Positions 8,727 through 16,476 of a stretch of 64,000 bases of DNA are shown here, in pieces. Below the pieces are notes generated by a model. That model made no database searches. It had not been told where the DNA came from and saw nothing but the letters and a program-made list of their open reading frames with translations. A program made the position numbers and the translations under genes. This DNA comes from Acidobacteriota bacterium (GTDB lineage: Bacteria; Acidobacteriota; Terriglobia; Terriglobales; Acidobacteriaceae). Position 1 is the stretch's first letter. Every line of letters begins with the position of its first letter. The stretch covers positions 310,001-374,000 of the forward strand of contig JACPYL010000027.1 in the NCBI GenBank assembly GCA_016196065.1. The letters run 5' to 3'.

Positions 8727-10119
8727 AGGCGTGTAGTCCTGACAGCAAATATGTCACGCCGAAGAACGTGAACATCACCACCACAAACCCTCCGATGGCG
8801 AAATACGCCGCCACCCGGCCACGCATCCCGCGCGTGACTCGCATGTGAAGGTACGCGGCATAGATCAGCCAGGTAATGGCCGCCCACGTTTCTTTCGGAT
8901 CCCAACTCCAGTAGGAGCCCCAGGTTTGATTCGCCCAATAGGCACCGGCAGCAATCATCAGGGTGAGTAAAGGAAACGCGATGCCAATAGTCTTGTAGGT
9001 GATTCGATCCAGATCGTCCGTGCTGGGCAGTAAGCGCTCCAGGTCCGGCCGCCGCCACAACAGCAGCAGGTACAGAAGAGAAATGAAAATACCTCCCACT
9101 AGTCCGGAGAGGAGGAACGGGCTGGCGGCCAGGCTGGTTTGAAAGGTTCCTGCTGCGTCCAGTGAGCCGTAGCGCCCGTCGCGAGCGCGCAACAGGAACA
9201 TTACCAGCGCCATGACTTGAATCAAAATGCTGACAAACACCGCGCGATTCGCCGTGGCCAGGAAACGGTCGTCTTTCTTCAGACGGGCCAATCCGTAAAA
9301 CACGAGCGGCGTCACTACCACCAGCAGCGCCAGCACCATCACCCATCCCAGATCGGGCACGGTCACGAACAGACGCACGCCCTTGGACAGGAATACTTCC
9401 GATTTCTCTTCCGCATTCCAGGCAATCAGATTCAGCCCGCCCCACTTTTCAAAGCGAGTCAGAATTCCTGCGTAGATCACTACCGAGCAGAGACTGGTCA
9501 CTGCCAGGAAGGTTTCTGTCTCCATCTTGTCCTGGATCAGGAACATCATGGCCAGTGCGAAGCTCAGTGCGCATGCCGCATAGGCCAGCATTGCCAACGT
9601 CACGTGCACATGAAGCCATGTCGATTGGAGTGCCGGCACCAGTGGATGCACATCGCTGCGCAGTAATTGCATCAGCACGACACCAACGATCGCGACCGGC
9701 ATGGTCACGGTGCCGATGACTTTCACTCCATATTTTTTTTCGGCGACCAGGGTGAGGACGGCGAGCGTCCATACGAAGCTCAGCAACATCTCGTACACGC
9801 TGGCGAACGGAGGATGTCCCGCTTCATACCAGCGATGTGCGACGGCGCCGGTGTTGGCGATCAATCCGATCCAAGTCGCAAGCGACGCAAATTTCAAATA
9901 CGAGTCGGTCCCGGTTACGCCAAATCCCAGGTAGAGTGCCCCCGCCCCGGCGTAGAAGATCAATGCTGCATAGAGCAGGTTTTCTTCGTTCACCAGGTTC
10001 CCACTCTTCATTACATTCAGAAACGCCATGAACAGAAGAAAAGCGACCCCCAAGCCCACCAGCACGATTAGGGTCGTGCCCGTAGCTGCCTGCGGCTGTT
10101 CTGCCTTTGCTCGTGCCAT
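8719..10119 (-). CDS. ccsA: Cytochrome c biogenesis protein CcsA/ResC-like (System II)
   Basis: This is a multi-pass membrane protein of about 466 residues. Near residue 400 it carries the tryptophan-rich heme-handling motif WGSYWSWDPKETWAAI, the WWD signature of CcsA/ResC/CcmF-type proteins. Together with ResB/Ccs1 it moves heme out of the cytoplasm and attaches it to CXXCH cysteines of apocytochromes. I chose the ATG at 10119 because GGGGGA lies eight bases upstream; an in-frame ATG at 10137 would add six residues. It follows the resB-like gene directly. The order resB-ccsA-kinase and the close spacing point to one operon. The large number of heme sites encoded next door makes this a plausible dedicated maturation system. 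Confidence 0.92.
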   Translation of the reverse strand: MARAKAEQPQAATGTTLIVLVGLGVAFLLFMAFLNVMKSGNLVNEENLLYAALIFYAGAGALYLGFGVTGTDSYLKFASLATWIGLIANTGAVAHRWYEAGHPPFASVYEMLLSFVWTLAVLTLVAEKKYGVKVIGTVTMPVAIVGVVLMQLLRSDVHPLVPALQSTWLHVHVTLAMLAYAACALSFALAMMFLIQDKMETETFLAVTSLCSVVIYAGILTRFEKWGGLNLIAWNAEEKSEVFLSKGVRLFVTVPDLGWVMVLALLVVVTPLVFYGLARLKKDDRFLATANRAVFVSILIQVMALVMFLLRARDGRYGSLDAAGTFQTSLAASPFLLSGLVGGIFISLLYLLLLWRRPDLERLLPSTDDLDRITYKTIGIAFPLLTLMIAAGAYWANQTWGSYWSWDPKETWAAITWLIYAAYLHMRVTRGMRGRVAAYFAIGGFVVVMFTFFGVTYLLSGLHAYA

Positions 10120-10143
10120 ATTCGATTTCCCCCACATGCCGGA

Positions 10144-11631
10144 TTAGCGTCCGGCCCCGGTAGCAACCAGCTCCTGCGGAGCCGACTTGTGAACCGACTG
10201 AATCGATTTCAATTCTTCTTCCACCGCGCGAACCAGATCGTTGAATTGCTGCCCGAAAGCATCGCGGTTGCGGTTAGCGGTGCCGCCGATCCAGAGCGAG
10301 TACTTGCCGGTTTTTGCGTCCAGCACCGGCACGGCCCAGAACCGCATATGCACGATGTAGAACACGAACGCCAAACCGATCCCTAACAGGATGACCCCGC
10401 CCCACACGGCCCACTGTCCCGGTTCATGCGACACCTGGAGCCCGGTGAAGTGGCCCATTTCACCCCCGGCGATGGCAAATTGATAAGGCGTTTTGTCCTC
10501 TTCGGACACCGCCGCGAGCGCCGGATCAACTTCCTGCGTGAGTGGAAGCCAGACATTCAGCGTGCTCCCGCTGGCCTTCGATTCAAGTTCCAGCCTCACT
10601 GCGGGATTCGCCATTTGATTCGAGCGCCGGAAAACTTGCCCATCTTTCACGAAGTAGTCAGGAATGAGGGCGGCGATGCGGATCGTCGTGTCAGCATCCA
10701 GTGACGCTGTTTCATTCATGCCGAGTGAAACTTGCCTTTGTGCGCCGGCGCCAGTTCGCTCCGCCGCAACCAGTACCAGGCTCTTCAACTTTCCACTGGA
10801 ACCGAAGCTGGACTGATAGAAGCGGATACCCTGGTAAACCAGCGGATCATTGACGACGATTTCTTTCTTCTGTACATCCTGTCCACTGGCTACCACTGCC
10901 AACTTCGACCACCATTTTTTCGGCGAGCCGTCTTTATAATTTTCTTGCCCTGCGGTATCACACCGGATCGCAAATGGCAGTGTCTTGATTGCGCCATCGC
11001 GTAATTCCACCTGGTTCGAGGTTTCGCCTTCGTTCAGGTTCAGCGTGCCGCGCCATCCATAGAGTCCGTCCACGATTCCGCCCGCGAAAATCAGCAGCAG
11101 GCTGGCGTGCACGATATACACCGCCATCTCTGAGAGACGGTTGCGCTCCGCAAAAATAGAAAAGTGATCGGTACGCACGACCCGCTCCGGCGAGAATCCA
11201 ACTGAGTGGAGTGCCCGCTCGGCCGCGACTAATCCTGTTTCTTCATCCGGGATGGCTAGCTGCCACTGCGGATACAACGCTCGGCGGAACGTCTCATCGG
11301 GATATTTGTAAGGCCGGGAGTAGAAGCGCCATGAATTCGGAAAGCGCTCAATCGACGCGGCGATGATGCTCACGCTCACCAGCACCATCAGCACCACGAA
11401 CCACCAGGCATGAAACACGTCCGTTAGCCCGATGCCATCGAGGATGCTCAGTGTCTGCGGAGAATAGGCCCGTTGCATTTCCTCAGACTCGGTAACCGGG
11501 CGCTGCAATACGATCGTGCCTGCCGCCGACAGGATTACCACCAGAATCAGTAGAACCACGCCCGTTTTGATCGAAGCAGCTGTCTGCCACGTCTTCCGAG
11601 CCAGGGAGCGAAGCTTCAGTGCCATAGTCAT
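10144..11631 (-). CDS. resB: Cytochrome c biogenesis protein ResB/Ccs1-like (System II)
   Basis: The 495-residue protein has the ResB layout: a membrane segment at 20-42, a second at about 75-95, a third near 165-185 (MAVYIVHASLLLIFAGGIVDGLYGWRG in part), a large periplasmic domain of about 200 residues, and a last membrane segment near 405-425 (WGGVILLGIGLAFVFYIVHM). Conserved ResB features include the GTIVLQ end of segment 1, HASLLLIFAGG and VYQGIRFYQSSF. It is the apocytochrome and heme-chaperone partner of CcsA. A ribosome binding site (GGAG, seven bases) supports the ATG at 11631. It is divergently placed from the 16-heme cytochrome gene, so the 527-base gap is likely to control both maturation and cytochrome genes. 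Confidence 0.92.
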   Translation of the reverse strand: MTMALKLRSLARKTWQTAASIKTGVVLLILVVILSAAGTIVLQRPVTESEEMQRAYSPQTLSILDGIGLTDVFHAWWFVVLMVLVSVSIIAASIERFPNSWRFYSRPYKYPDETFRRALYPQWQLAIPDEETGLVAAERALHSVGFSPERVVRTDHFSIFAERNRLSEMAVYIVHASLLLIFAGGIVDGLYGWRGTLNLNEGETSNQVELRDGAIKTLPFAIRCDTAGQENYKDGSPKKWWSKLAVVASGQDVQKKEIVVNDPLVYQGIRFYQSSFGSSGKLKSLVLVAAERTGAGAQRQVSLGMNETASLDADTTIRIAALIPDYFVKDGQVFRRSNQMANPAVRLELESKASGSTLNVWLPLTQEVDPALAAVSEEDKTPYQFAIAGGEMGHFTGLQVSHEPGQWAVWGGVILLGIGLAFVFYIVHMRFWAVPVLDAKTGKYSLWIGGTANRNRDAFGQQFNDLVRAVEEELKSIQSVHKSAPQELVATGAGR

Positions 11632-12158
11632 CCTCGTTCTCCGTTTCGAGGGTGCACGTTCTACGCCACGGTTCCATATACGGTAACTGTCTGTTTTTGA
11701 ATTAGTTAACTGAGCCGAGCCGAGCGAATGTCCAGCTCTGTTTGGGCCAAATCACACAGTTGAACGTGGTCTTTTCGGGATTTCACCCATTTGGAATGAG
11801 TGACTACACTGGGTTCACGCAGCGAGTTCCAGCAATTTCTGCTGATTCCGAACTGCAGATCGTATGACGAAGCGATTCATCCGCAACCTTACCGACAGGA
11901 CTGAAAGTCGAATAGAATGCGGTGGTTCAAAATGCTCCTCGCCCTCCCCATCTTGCGGCGCTCCCTATGGGTGATCTCACCCTTTTCCAGTGCGGAAGAA
12001 AGCCCAAATGGAAAGCACGCTCGAAAAAGTACTATGCAACTCATCCGATGCCGAGCGTACAACTCAAACAATTCACGTCACTTGTCGAGGAGTCGAAAAT
12101 TTCATCAGAGATTGAAAGGTCGGCTACTATCGTGCAATACCAGAGTCGGAGATCCTAA
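11632..12158. promoter_or_regulatory. Regulatory gap between resB and the 16-heme cytochrome gene
   Basis: This 527-base stretch has no gene I can support; short frames near 11917-12162 lack family resemblance and clear ribosome binding sites. It holds three short blocks that recur in the same order upstream of the tetraheme cytochrome gene: ctgtttggg (11738-11746), acgtggtctttt (11764-11775) and cgcagcgag (11818-11826). The counterparts lie at 15009, 15043 and 15114. A shared promoter-like element follows at 12101-12136. The recurrence suggests common regulator sites or a related untranslated leader. Confidence 0.5.
12101..12136 (+). promoter_or_regulatory. Shared promoter-like element, copy A
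   Basis: TTCATC (12101-12106), an 18-base spacer and TACTAT (12125-12130) sit inside the 16-base string cggctactatcgtgca. The string upstream of the tetraheme gene (15221-15236) matches at 15 of 16 positions, and its -35-like hexamer (TTTATC) has the same 18-base spacing. The GTG start of the 16-heme gene lies only 28 bases after TACTAT, with GGAG in between, giving a very short leader. The hexamers differ from the sigma70 consensus, so an alternative sigma factor or an activator is possible. Confidence 0.5.
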
Positions 12159-13634
12159 GTGAACCACTGTCTCGAGATTGGGAAAGCAAGTCCTAAGAAC
12201 CATGCCTTCGTTTCATCGAGTCTGCTGATCTCGTTGCTGGTGATTCTCTCCTACTTTTTTGTGCCGGCCAGTTTTGGAGCCGTGCATCCCGTTCCCCTGG
12301 AGAAGAACCTCGATGCCGCCAAGTGTCTCGAATGCCACGAGGACAAGACGAAAGGCAAAGCAGTCCACTCGGCGATCGCGATGGGGTGTACCAGTTGTCA
12401 CGAAGTCCGAGTCAACAAGGACGTCACGCGCGTCAAGCTGATTACGACCACCGCGGCTGCTCTTTGCGTCACCTGTCACGCAGATAAGAAAGCCGCCGAC
12501 ATTAAGGGAAAGGTCCATCCCCCGGCAGTGCGTGATTGCCTCAAGTGCCACGATCCCCATCGCTCGGATAACAAGAATCAATTGCTGAAAGCGACTGCGG
12601 GAGAAACCAAGGACCAGAACCTATGTTTGTCCTGCCACACAGTAGGCACCGATGTCCCGAAAGGCGGCAGCCGGCACGCTGCCCTCGACATGGGATGCGA
12701 TACCTGTCACGTGACGCATCGAACCGGGGAACGCGGCAAGATTGAATTCGATGCGCACCTCACCAAAGCTATCCCGGCGCTATGCGTGGACTGCCACGAC
12801 CCCAAGGACGCGAACCTGATCAAAGCCCACGAAGGGCAGCCCTTCGGCAAGGCGAACTGCATTCAGTGCCATGATCCGCACCAATCTACTCGCCCCAAGC
12901 TGATGCAGGCCTTCATACACAATCCTTTCGAAAATAAGATGTGCGACACCTGCCATCAGGCAGCGAAGGACGGCAAGGTCGTGCTGACGCAATCCGACAC
13001 GCGCGCGATCTGCATCGGTTGCCACAGCGATCAGGCGGAAAAAATCGACAAGGCGAAAGTGCAACATCCGGGCGCTCAGGGCGATTGCATCGCTTGCCAT
13101 AATCCGCACGGCGGCAAGACACAGGCCTTTCTGCAACCGGACCCGGTGAGTGCTTGCCTAGCCTGCCACAGCGAGCAGGCGGAACAGATGAAGAAGGCTC
13201 ATGTGCACAAGCCGGCCTTCGAAACGGGATGCGCGACCTGCCACGAACCGCACGGCGGCGACAACCCGCATCTGCTTCGGGCGGCTAACCCAAATCCGCT
13301 GTGCCTGGAATGTCATGGCCCGGATCCGAAACAGAAGAGGCTGGAGAGCGAGCATGTGGTCACAATTTTTGACGGCAAGGTGAAGTTGCCGGAAAACTAC
13401 TTCGCCCGTGTGCCGCGGCTCCCGCTCAAGTACGGATTGGGGCATCCGGTCGAGCGTCACCCGGTTGTCGACCAGCTTGATCCCGCGAACCCGGAGAAAG
13501 TTCTGACTGTGCTGAATTGCGCTACCTGCCACCAGCCGCATTCTTCGGCGCAGGCGAACTTGCTGGTAAAGGATCAGTCAGCCAACACCGCGTTTTGCGA
13601 TTCGTGCCACAAGAGCGTTGGATTTGCGAAATGA
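12159..13634 (+). CDS. 16-heme c-type cytochrome (doubled-CXXCH family)
   Basis: The 491-residue protein has a signal peptide (hydrophobic stretch about 18-40) and 16 CXXCH motifs, from CLECH at 56-60 to CDSCH near 480. Many are followed by x-P-H or arranged in closely spaced pairs, as in the doubled-CXXCH family of multiheme cytochromes (DCLKCHDPH, NCIQCHDPH, DCIACHNPH, GCATCHEPH). Apart from the signal peptide there is no membrane anchor, so it should be periplasmic or surface-exposed. The translation start is GTG with GGAG eight bases upstream. The stop overlaps the ATG of the following NHL gene (ATGA), implying coupled translation. The dense heme array fits long-range electron transfer; the partners are probably the beta-barrel and the 12-motif cytochrome downstream, by inference. 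Confidence 0.95.
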   Translation: MNHCLEIGKASPKNHAFVSSSLLISLLVILSYFFVPASFGAVHPVPLEKNLDAAKCLECHEDKTKGKAVHSAIAMGCTSCHEVRVNKDVTRVKLITTTAAALCVTCHADKKAADIKGKVHPPAVRDCLKCHDPHRSDNKNQLLKATAGETKDQNLCLSCHTVGTDVPKGGSRHAALDMGCDTCHVTHRTGERGKIEFDAHLTKAIPALCVDCHDPKDANLIKAHEGQPFGKANCIQCHDPHQSTRPKLMQAFIHNPFENKMCDTCHQAAKDGKVVLTQSDTRAICIGCHSDQAEKIDKAKVQHPGAQGDCIACHNPHGGKTQAFLQPDPVSACLACHSEQAEQMKKAHVHKPAFETGCATCHEPHGGDNPHLLRAANPNPLCLECHGPDPKQKRLESEHVVTIFDGKVKLPENYFARVPRLPLKYGLGHPVERHPVVDQLDPANPEKVLTVLNCATCHQPHSSAQANLLVKDQSANTAFCDSCHKSVGFAK

Positions 13635-14857
13635 AAAGAACAAGACTTCGTACCCGTGAACTTTCGAATCGGACAAGCGCAGTGCTCGTCGCATGGATCT
13701 GTGCGATCGCCATCTTTTTCGCCAGCGCGGTTTCGCTCGACGCCAAGGAAAAGAAGAAGGCCCCTGAGCCGCCGGCAAAGAAAAACGTGCTCGAGATGCT
13801 GGATTATTCCAAGATCGTCTGGCCTAATCCGCCGGCGATCACTCGCATCAAGTTCCTGAGCTACTTCTCCGGCGAGAAGCGCGAGGCCGTGGCCGCAGCC
13901 AAGAAGACTGGCTGGATGGACCGGCTCTCTGGCGCCGCAGTAGGCCAGGCATCGCCGAATGAGAGATTGTTCTTCCAACTGGTCCGGCCGTACGGCGTGG
14001 GCGTGGATACCCAGGGGAAGGTTTACATCGCCGACGAAAAGGTGCTCGCGGTTTTTATCTTCAACCCGGAGGACGGCAAGGTCGAACTGCTCAAGAACGG
14101 GCAGCACGCCCGCTTCAAGCTCATTACCGGCCTTACTCTGGATGATGCTGACACGTTGTTCGTTTCCGATAGCGCATTGAAGCACGTGCTGGTATTCGAC
14201 AAGGAGCACAAGGTCCAGGCCAGCATCAGCGAGGGCATAGCGGTCCCAGCCGGCCTCGCGGTCGACAACGAAAACCGCTTTCTCTACGTGGCCGACAGCG
14301 AACGCGACCAGATTCTGGTGTTCGACGCCGATCCGCCTTACAAGCTCCTGCGCACCATCGGCAAGCCCGGCAGCAAGCATGAACTGACTACGCCCGGCGA
14401 TTTCTCTCGACCCACCAATGTTGCCGTGGACAAAGACGGAAATCTCTACGTTTCCGATACCTTCAATGATCGCGTCGAGATCTTCGATGCGGATGGCAAT
14501 TTCATCCGTGAGTTCGGCAAAGCCGGCGACGGCCCCGGATATTTCGCACGGCCGAAGGGAATTGCGATTGATGCTGACGGCCATGTCTGGGTCGCAGACG
14601 CGGTTCAGGACCGCGTTCAGGTTTTTACGCCCGAGGGCGACCTGCTCATCCATCTCGGCGGGCATGGTTTGCTCCCCGGTCAGTTCAGTACGGTCGCGGG
14701 GTTGGCGATTGACAAGAACAACCGTGTGCTCACCTCGGAACAGTATCCGGGGCGCGTGCAGATCTTCCGCTACTTTACCGACCAGGAAGCCCAGGCCGAG
14801 AAAGATCGGCGGGATGCCGCACAGGAAAAGAAGACTGGAAAGTCGACCGCCAAATAG
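13631..14857 (+). CDS. Exported NHL-repeat beta-propeller (first of two)
   Basis: This 408-residue protein has an N-terminal signal segment (about 17-38) followed by a Lys/Pro-rich linker. From about residue 118 come NHL-type blades: RPYGVGVDTQGKVYIADE, PAGLAVDNENRFLYVADSE, RPTNVAVDKDGNLYVSDT, RPKGIAIDADGHVWVADA and VAGLAIDKNNRVLTSEQ. NHL propellers usually bind proteins or other ligands. I chose the ATG at 13631, which overlaps the cytochrome stop codon and starts directly before the signal peptide. Residues before the propeller (ITRIKFLSYFSGEKREA..., then RPYGV) resemble those of the second NHL protein at 19366, so the two are paralogues. Placement between cytochromes suggests a scaffold or docking role; no heme motif is present. 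Confidence 0.9.
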   Translation: MKRTRLRTRELSNRTSAVLVAWICAIAIFFASAVSLDAKEKKKAPEPPAKKNVLEMLDYSKIVWPNPPAITRIKFLSYFSGEKREAVAAAKKTGWMDRLSGAAVGQASPNERLFFQLVRPYGVGVDTQGKVYIADEKVLAVFIFNPEDGKVELLKNGQHARFKLITGLTLDDADTLFVSDSALKHVLVFDKEHKVQASISEGIAVPAGLAVDNENRFLYVADSERDQILVFDADPPYKLLRTIGKPGSKHELTTPGDFSRPTNVAVDKDGNLYVSDTFNDRVEIFDADGNFIREFGKAGDGPGYFARPKGIAIDADGHVWVADAVQDRVQVFTPEGDLLIHLGGHGLLPGQFSTVAGLAIDKNNRVLTSEQYPGRVQIFRYFTDQEAQAEKDRRDAAQEKKTGKSTAK

Positions 14858-15395
14858 GTGGAATGGAAAGCTCGGGCGAGCCCTCCGAATCTTCCGGAGC
14901 CGAGTTCCGATCGTCCCCGATAACCAAGTTGAGCCTCACTGCTCCCCAAGCGGCCTCTGAGGCGTAGTCATATCGATCACGCCCGTGATCAACGCCCCGG
15001 CCTCGGCCCTGTTTGGGTATCCACTGACTCGCAAATAGTGGGACGTGGTCTTTTTCATCACTGCCACATGGGTGTTTTCACCAATCGGGTGTGGGAGAAC
15101 ACTCACTTCTAGCCGCAGCGAGGATGATGCATTTCGCAACAAGTCCTGCTAGAAAACTCTAAATATATAAAACAAAACAACTTACATGAGTGATGCGGAA
15201 TTTATCGCCATCTAGTAGAGCGGCTACTTTCGTGCACCCTTGGAGATGGGGATTTTGATGGTCAACCTTCCACAAATCGCTGGCAAGGCAGAACGACAAG
15301 ACCTACCCAAGAGTCAAGGAGCAACCAGCTCCGTTGTAGGCGCAGTAGAGGCACAGGCAAGACAAACGTTTTCTTATTTCATTCGGAGGCCTTAC
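14858..15395 (+). promoter_or_regulatory. Regulatory leader of the tetraheme cytochrome gene
   Basis: There is no supportable gene in these 538 bases. They hold ctgtttggg (15009-15017), acgtggtctttt (15043-15054) and cgcagcgag (15114-15122), the same blocks in the same order as upstream of the 16-heme gene. The stem tccact/agtggga flanks 15020-15042. A second copy of the promoter-like element follows at 15201-15236, then a leader of about 160 bases with a small hairpin (GGAGC/GCTCC, 15318-15332) and a good ribosome binding site (cggagg, 15384-15389). I looked for a c-di-GMP riboswitch core here and did not find one. Confidence 0.5.
15201..15236 (+). promoter_or_regulatory. Shared promoter-like element, copy B
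   Basis: TTTATC (15201-15206), an 18-base spacer and TACTTT (15225-15230) lie within cggctactttcgtgca (15221-15236). This matches copy A at 12121-12136 in all but one base. Unlike copy A it lies about 165 bases before the start codon, so the transcript would have a long leader. Confidence 0.5.
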
Positions 15396-16409
15396 ATGAA
15401 GAAGGTTATGTTCTTAATTGCAATGGTTCTGTTCGTCGCGGCGTTCGCGATGGCGCAGACCTACACACTCGGCTCCGGGATCACCGGGGTTGATAAACTC
15501 GGCGCCCACCAGAACGGCGGACGCGGTTGCACGGGCTGTCACGCTCCGCACAGCGGCGCGTTCGGAGCCGGCGGCAACGCTACTGGCGTAGTACAGGACA
15601 AGGACAATGCTGGTAACTATGCTCTTTGGGGCCAAGACCTTGGACCGTTGTATGGCTACGTCATCACCCAGGGCGACAAAGTTAACGGCGGCTCCACTTT
15701 CACGACAACGCTGCCGACATCGGGCGATTTCGCCTCCATGCCGGAAGAGATCCCGGGCGTGATGATGTGCCTAAGCTGCCATGACGGCAATATCGCCACG
15801 GGCGCAATGATGACCAACAAGTCGTATGAGCAGGCAACCGGTCTTCTGCCCGCCGGCCTGTACGGCCCGAACGCCATCCCAACGCTGCTCGGCCAGGACG
15901 GTACGGCCGCAGGTAACTACTACAACGACCACCCGATCGGTCCGCAGGCCACACTGGGAGCGGTTGGCGTCGCCACCAAACTGCAGTACCTGCCAACTGG
16001 CTGCACTTTCCACGGTGTAGCGAGCCCTTGCCTGAAGAGCACCGGGACCGATGCCAACTTCACAGCGTTTACCCAACACTACGGCCTGCCCAACATCACC
16101 TCTAATGGTCACGGCTCTCCGGTTGCGCTGCCGACAACCAATGCTGCTGATGCTTTCTTGCTGTGCACCACGTGCCACACCCCGCACAGCATGTACGTCG
16201 CCAGCGCCAATGCTGACGCCCCAATCCACACGCTGACCAAGGGCACCTTCCCGACGTATTTCTTCCTCGCGGCGCCCTATAACCCAGGTTCGAAGCCGGG
16301 CCCGACGCAGGCCTCTTCCGCCACGCAGTTCTGCCGCCAGTGCCACTACTCCGGTGCGGGTGGTTCGAACGAAGCCAGCGGAATCCTGACCGTGGATACC
16401 GCTTTCTAA
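15396..16409 (+). CDS. Exported tetraheme c-type cytochrome
   Basis: The 337-residue product has a standard signal peptide (MKKVMFLIAMVLFVAAFAMA-Q). Four CXXCH motifs are seen: GCTGCHAPHSG, MCLSCHDGN, LCTTCHTPH and FCRQCHYSG. Between them are ALWGQ and a DHP segment. The order CxxCHxPHSG - LWGQ - CLSCHDG - HP - CxxCHxPH - CxxCH is the same as in the N-terminal part of the 12-motif cytochrome at 20472, so this is a free-standing version of that module. I chose the ATG at 15396, preceded by CGGAGG; an upstream in-frame TTG would give a nonsensical extension. It has its own promoter-like element and a strong terminator, so it may be made in larger amounts than its neighbours, perhaps as a diffusible periplasmic shuttle. 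Confidence 0.93.
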   Translation: MKKVMFLIAMVLFVAAFAMAQTYTLGSGITGVDKLGAHQNGGRGCTGCHAPHSGAFGAGGNATGVVQDKDNAGNYALWGQDLGPLYGYVITQGDKVNGGSTFTTTLPTSGDFASMPEEIPGVMMCLSCHDGNIATGAMMTNKSYEQATGLLPAGLYGPNAIPTLLGQDGTAAGNYYNDHPIGPQATLGAVGVATKLQYLPTGCTFHGVASPCLKSTGTDANFTAFTQHYGLPNITSNGHGSPVALPTTNAADAFLLCTTCHTPHSMYVASANADAPIHTLTKGTFPTYFFLAAPYNPGSKPGPTQASSATQFCRQCHYSGAGGSNEASGILTVDTAF

Positions 16410-16424
16410 TTGCTCGACCCCACA

Positions 16425-16454
16425 GGGGAGGGACATCCCTCCCCTATTTTTTTT
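16425..16454 (+). terminator. Strong intrinsic terminator after the tetraheme cytochrome gene
   Basis: GGGGAGGG and CCCTCCCC form a perfect GC-rich 8-bp stem around ACAT, followed by TATTTTTTTT. It sits 15 bases after the stop codon and directly upstream of the ribosome binding site of the prolyl isomerase gene. It should stop most transcripts, with read-through feeding the downstream genes. Confidence 0.9.
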
Positions 16455-16476
16455 GAGACTGAACTCAGGAGAGGAT

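Noticed and set aside
11917-12162. Two short frames before the 16-heme gene
   Set aside because: They overlap each other in different frames and the second promoter-like element; no recognisable protein features.
13574-14665. A 363-codon minus-strand open frame
   Set aside because: It is antisense to the NHL propeller, which has clear repeats and a start coupled to the upstream cytochrome.
14936-15142. A 68-codon minus-strand frame in the tetraheme cytochrome leader
   Set aside because: The same DNA carries blocks conserved with the other cytochrome leader, which suggests regulatory rather than coding use; no ribosome binding site.
14860-15390. Cyclic-di-GMP (GEMM) riboswitch before the tetraheme cytochrome
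   Set aside because: Such riboswitches often precede multiheme cytochrome genes, but I could not find the conserved core or tetraloop-receptor sequences.
16012-16035. A possible fifth heme site in the tetraheme cytochrome (C-x-F-H ... C)
   Set aside because: The spacing does not give CXXCH or any accepted variant.
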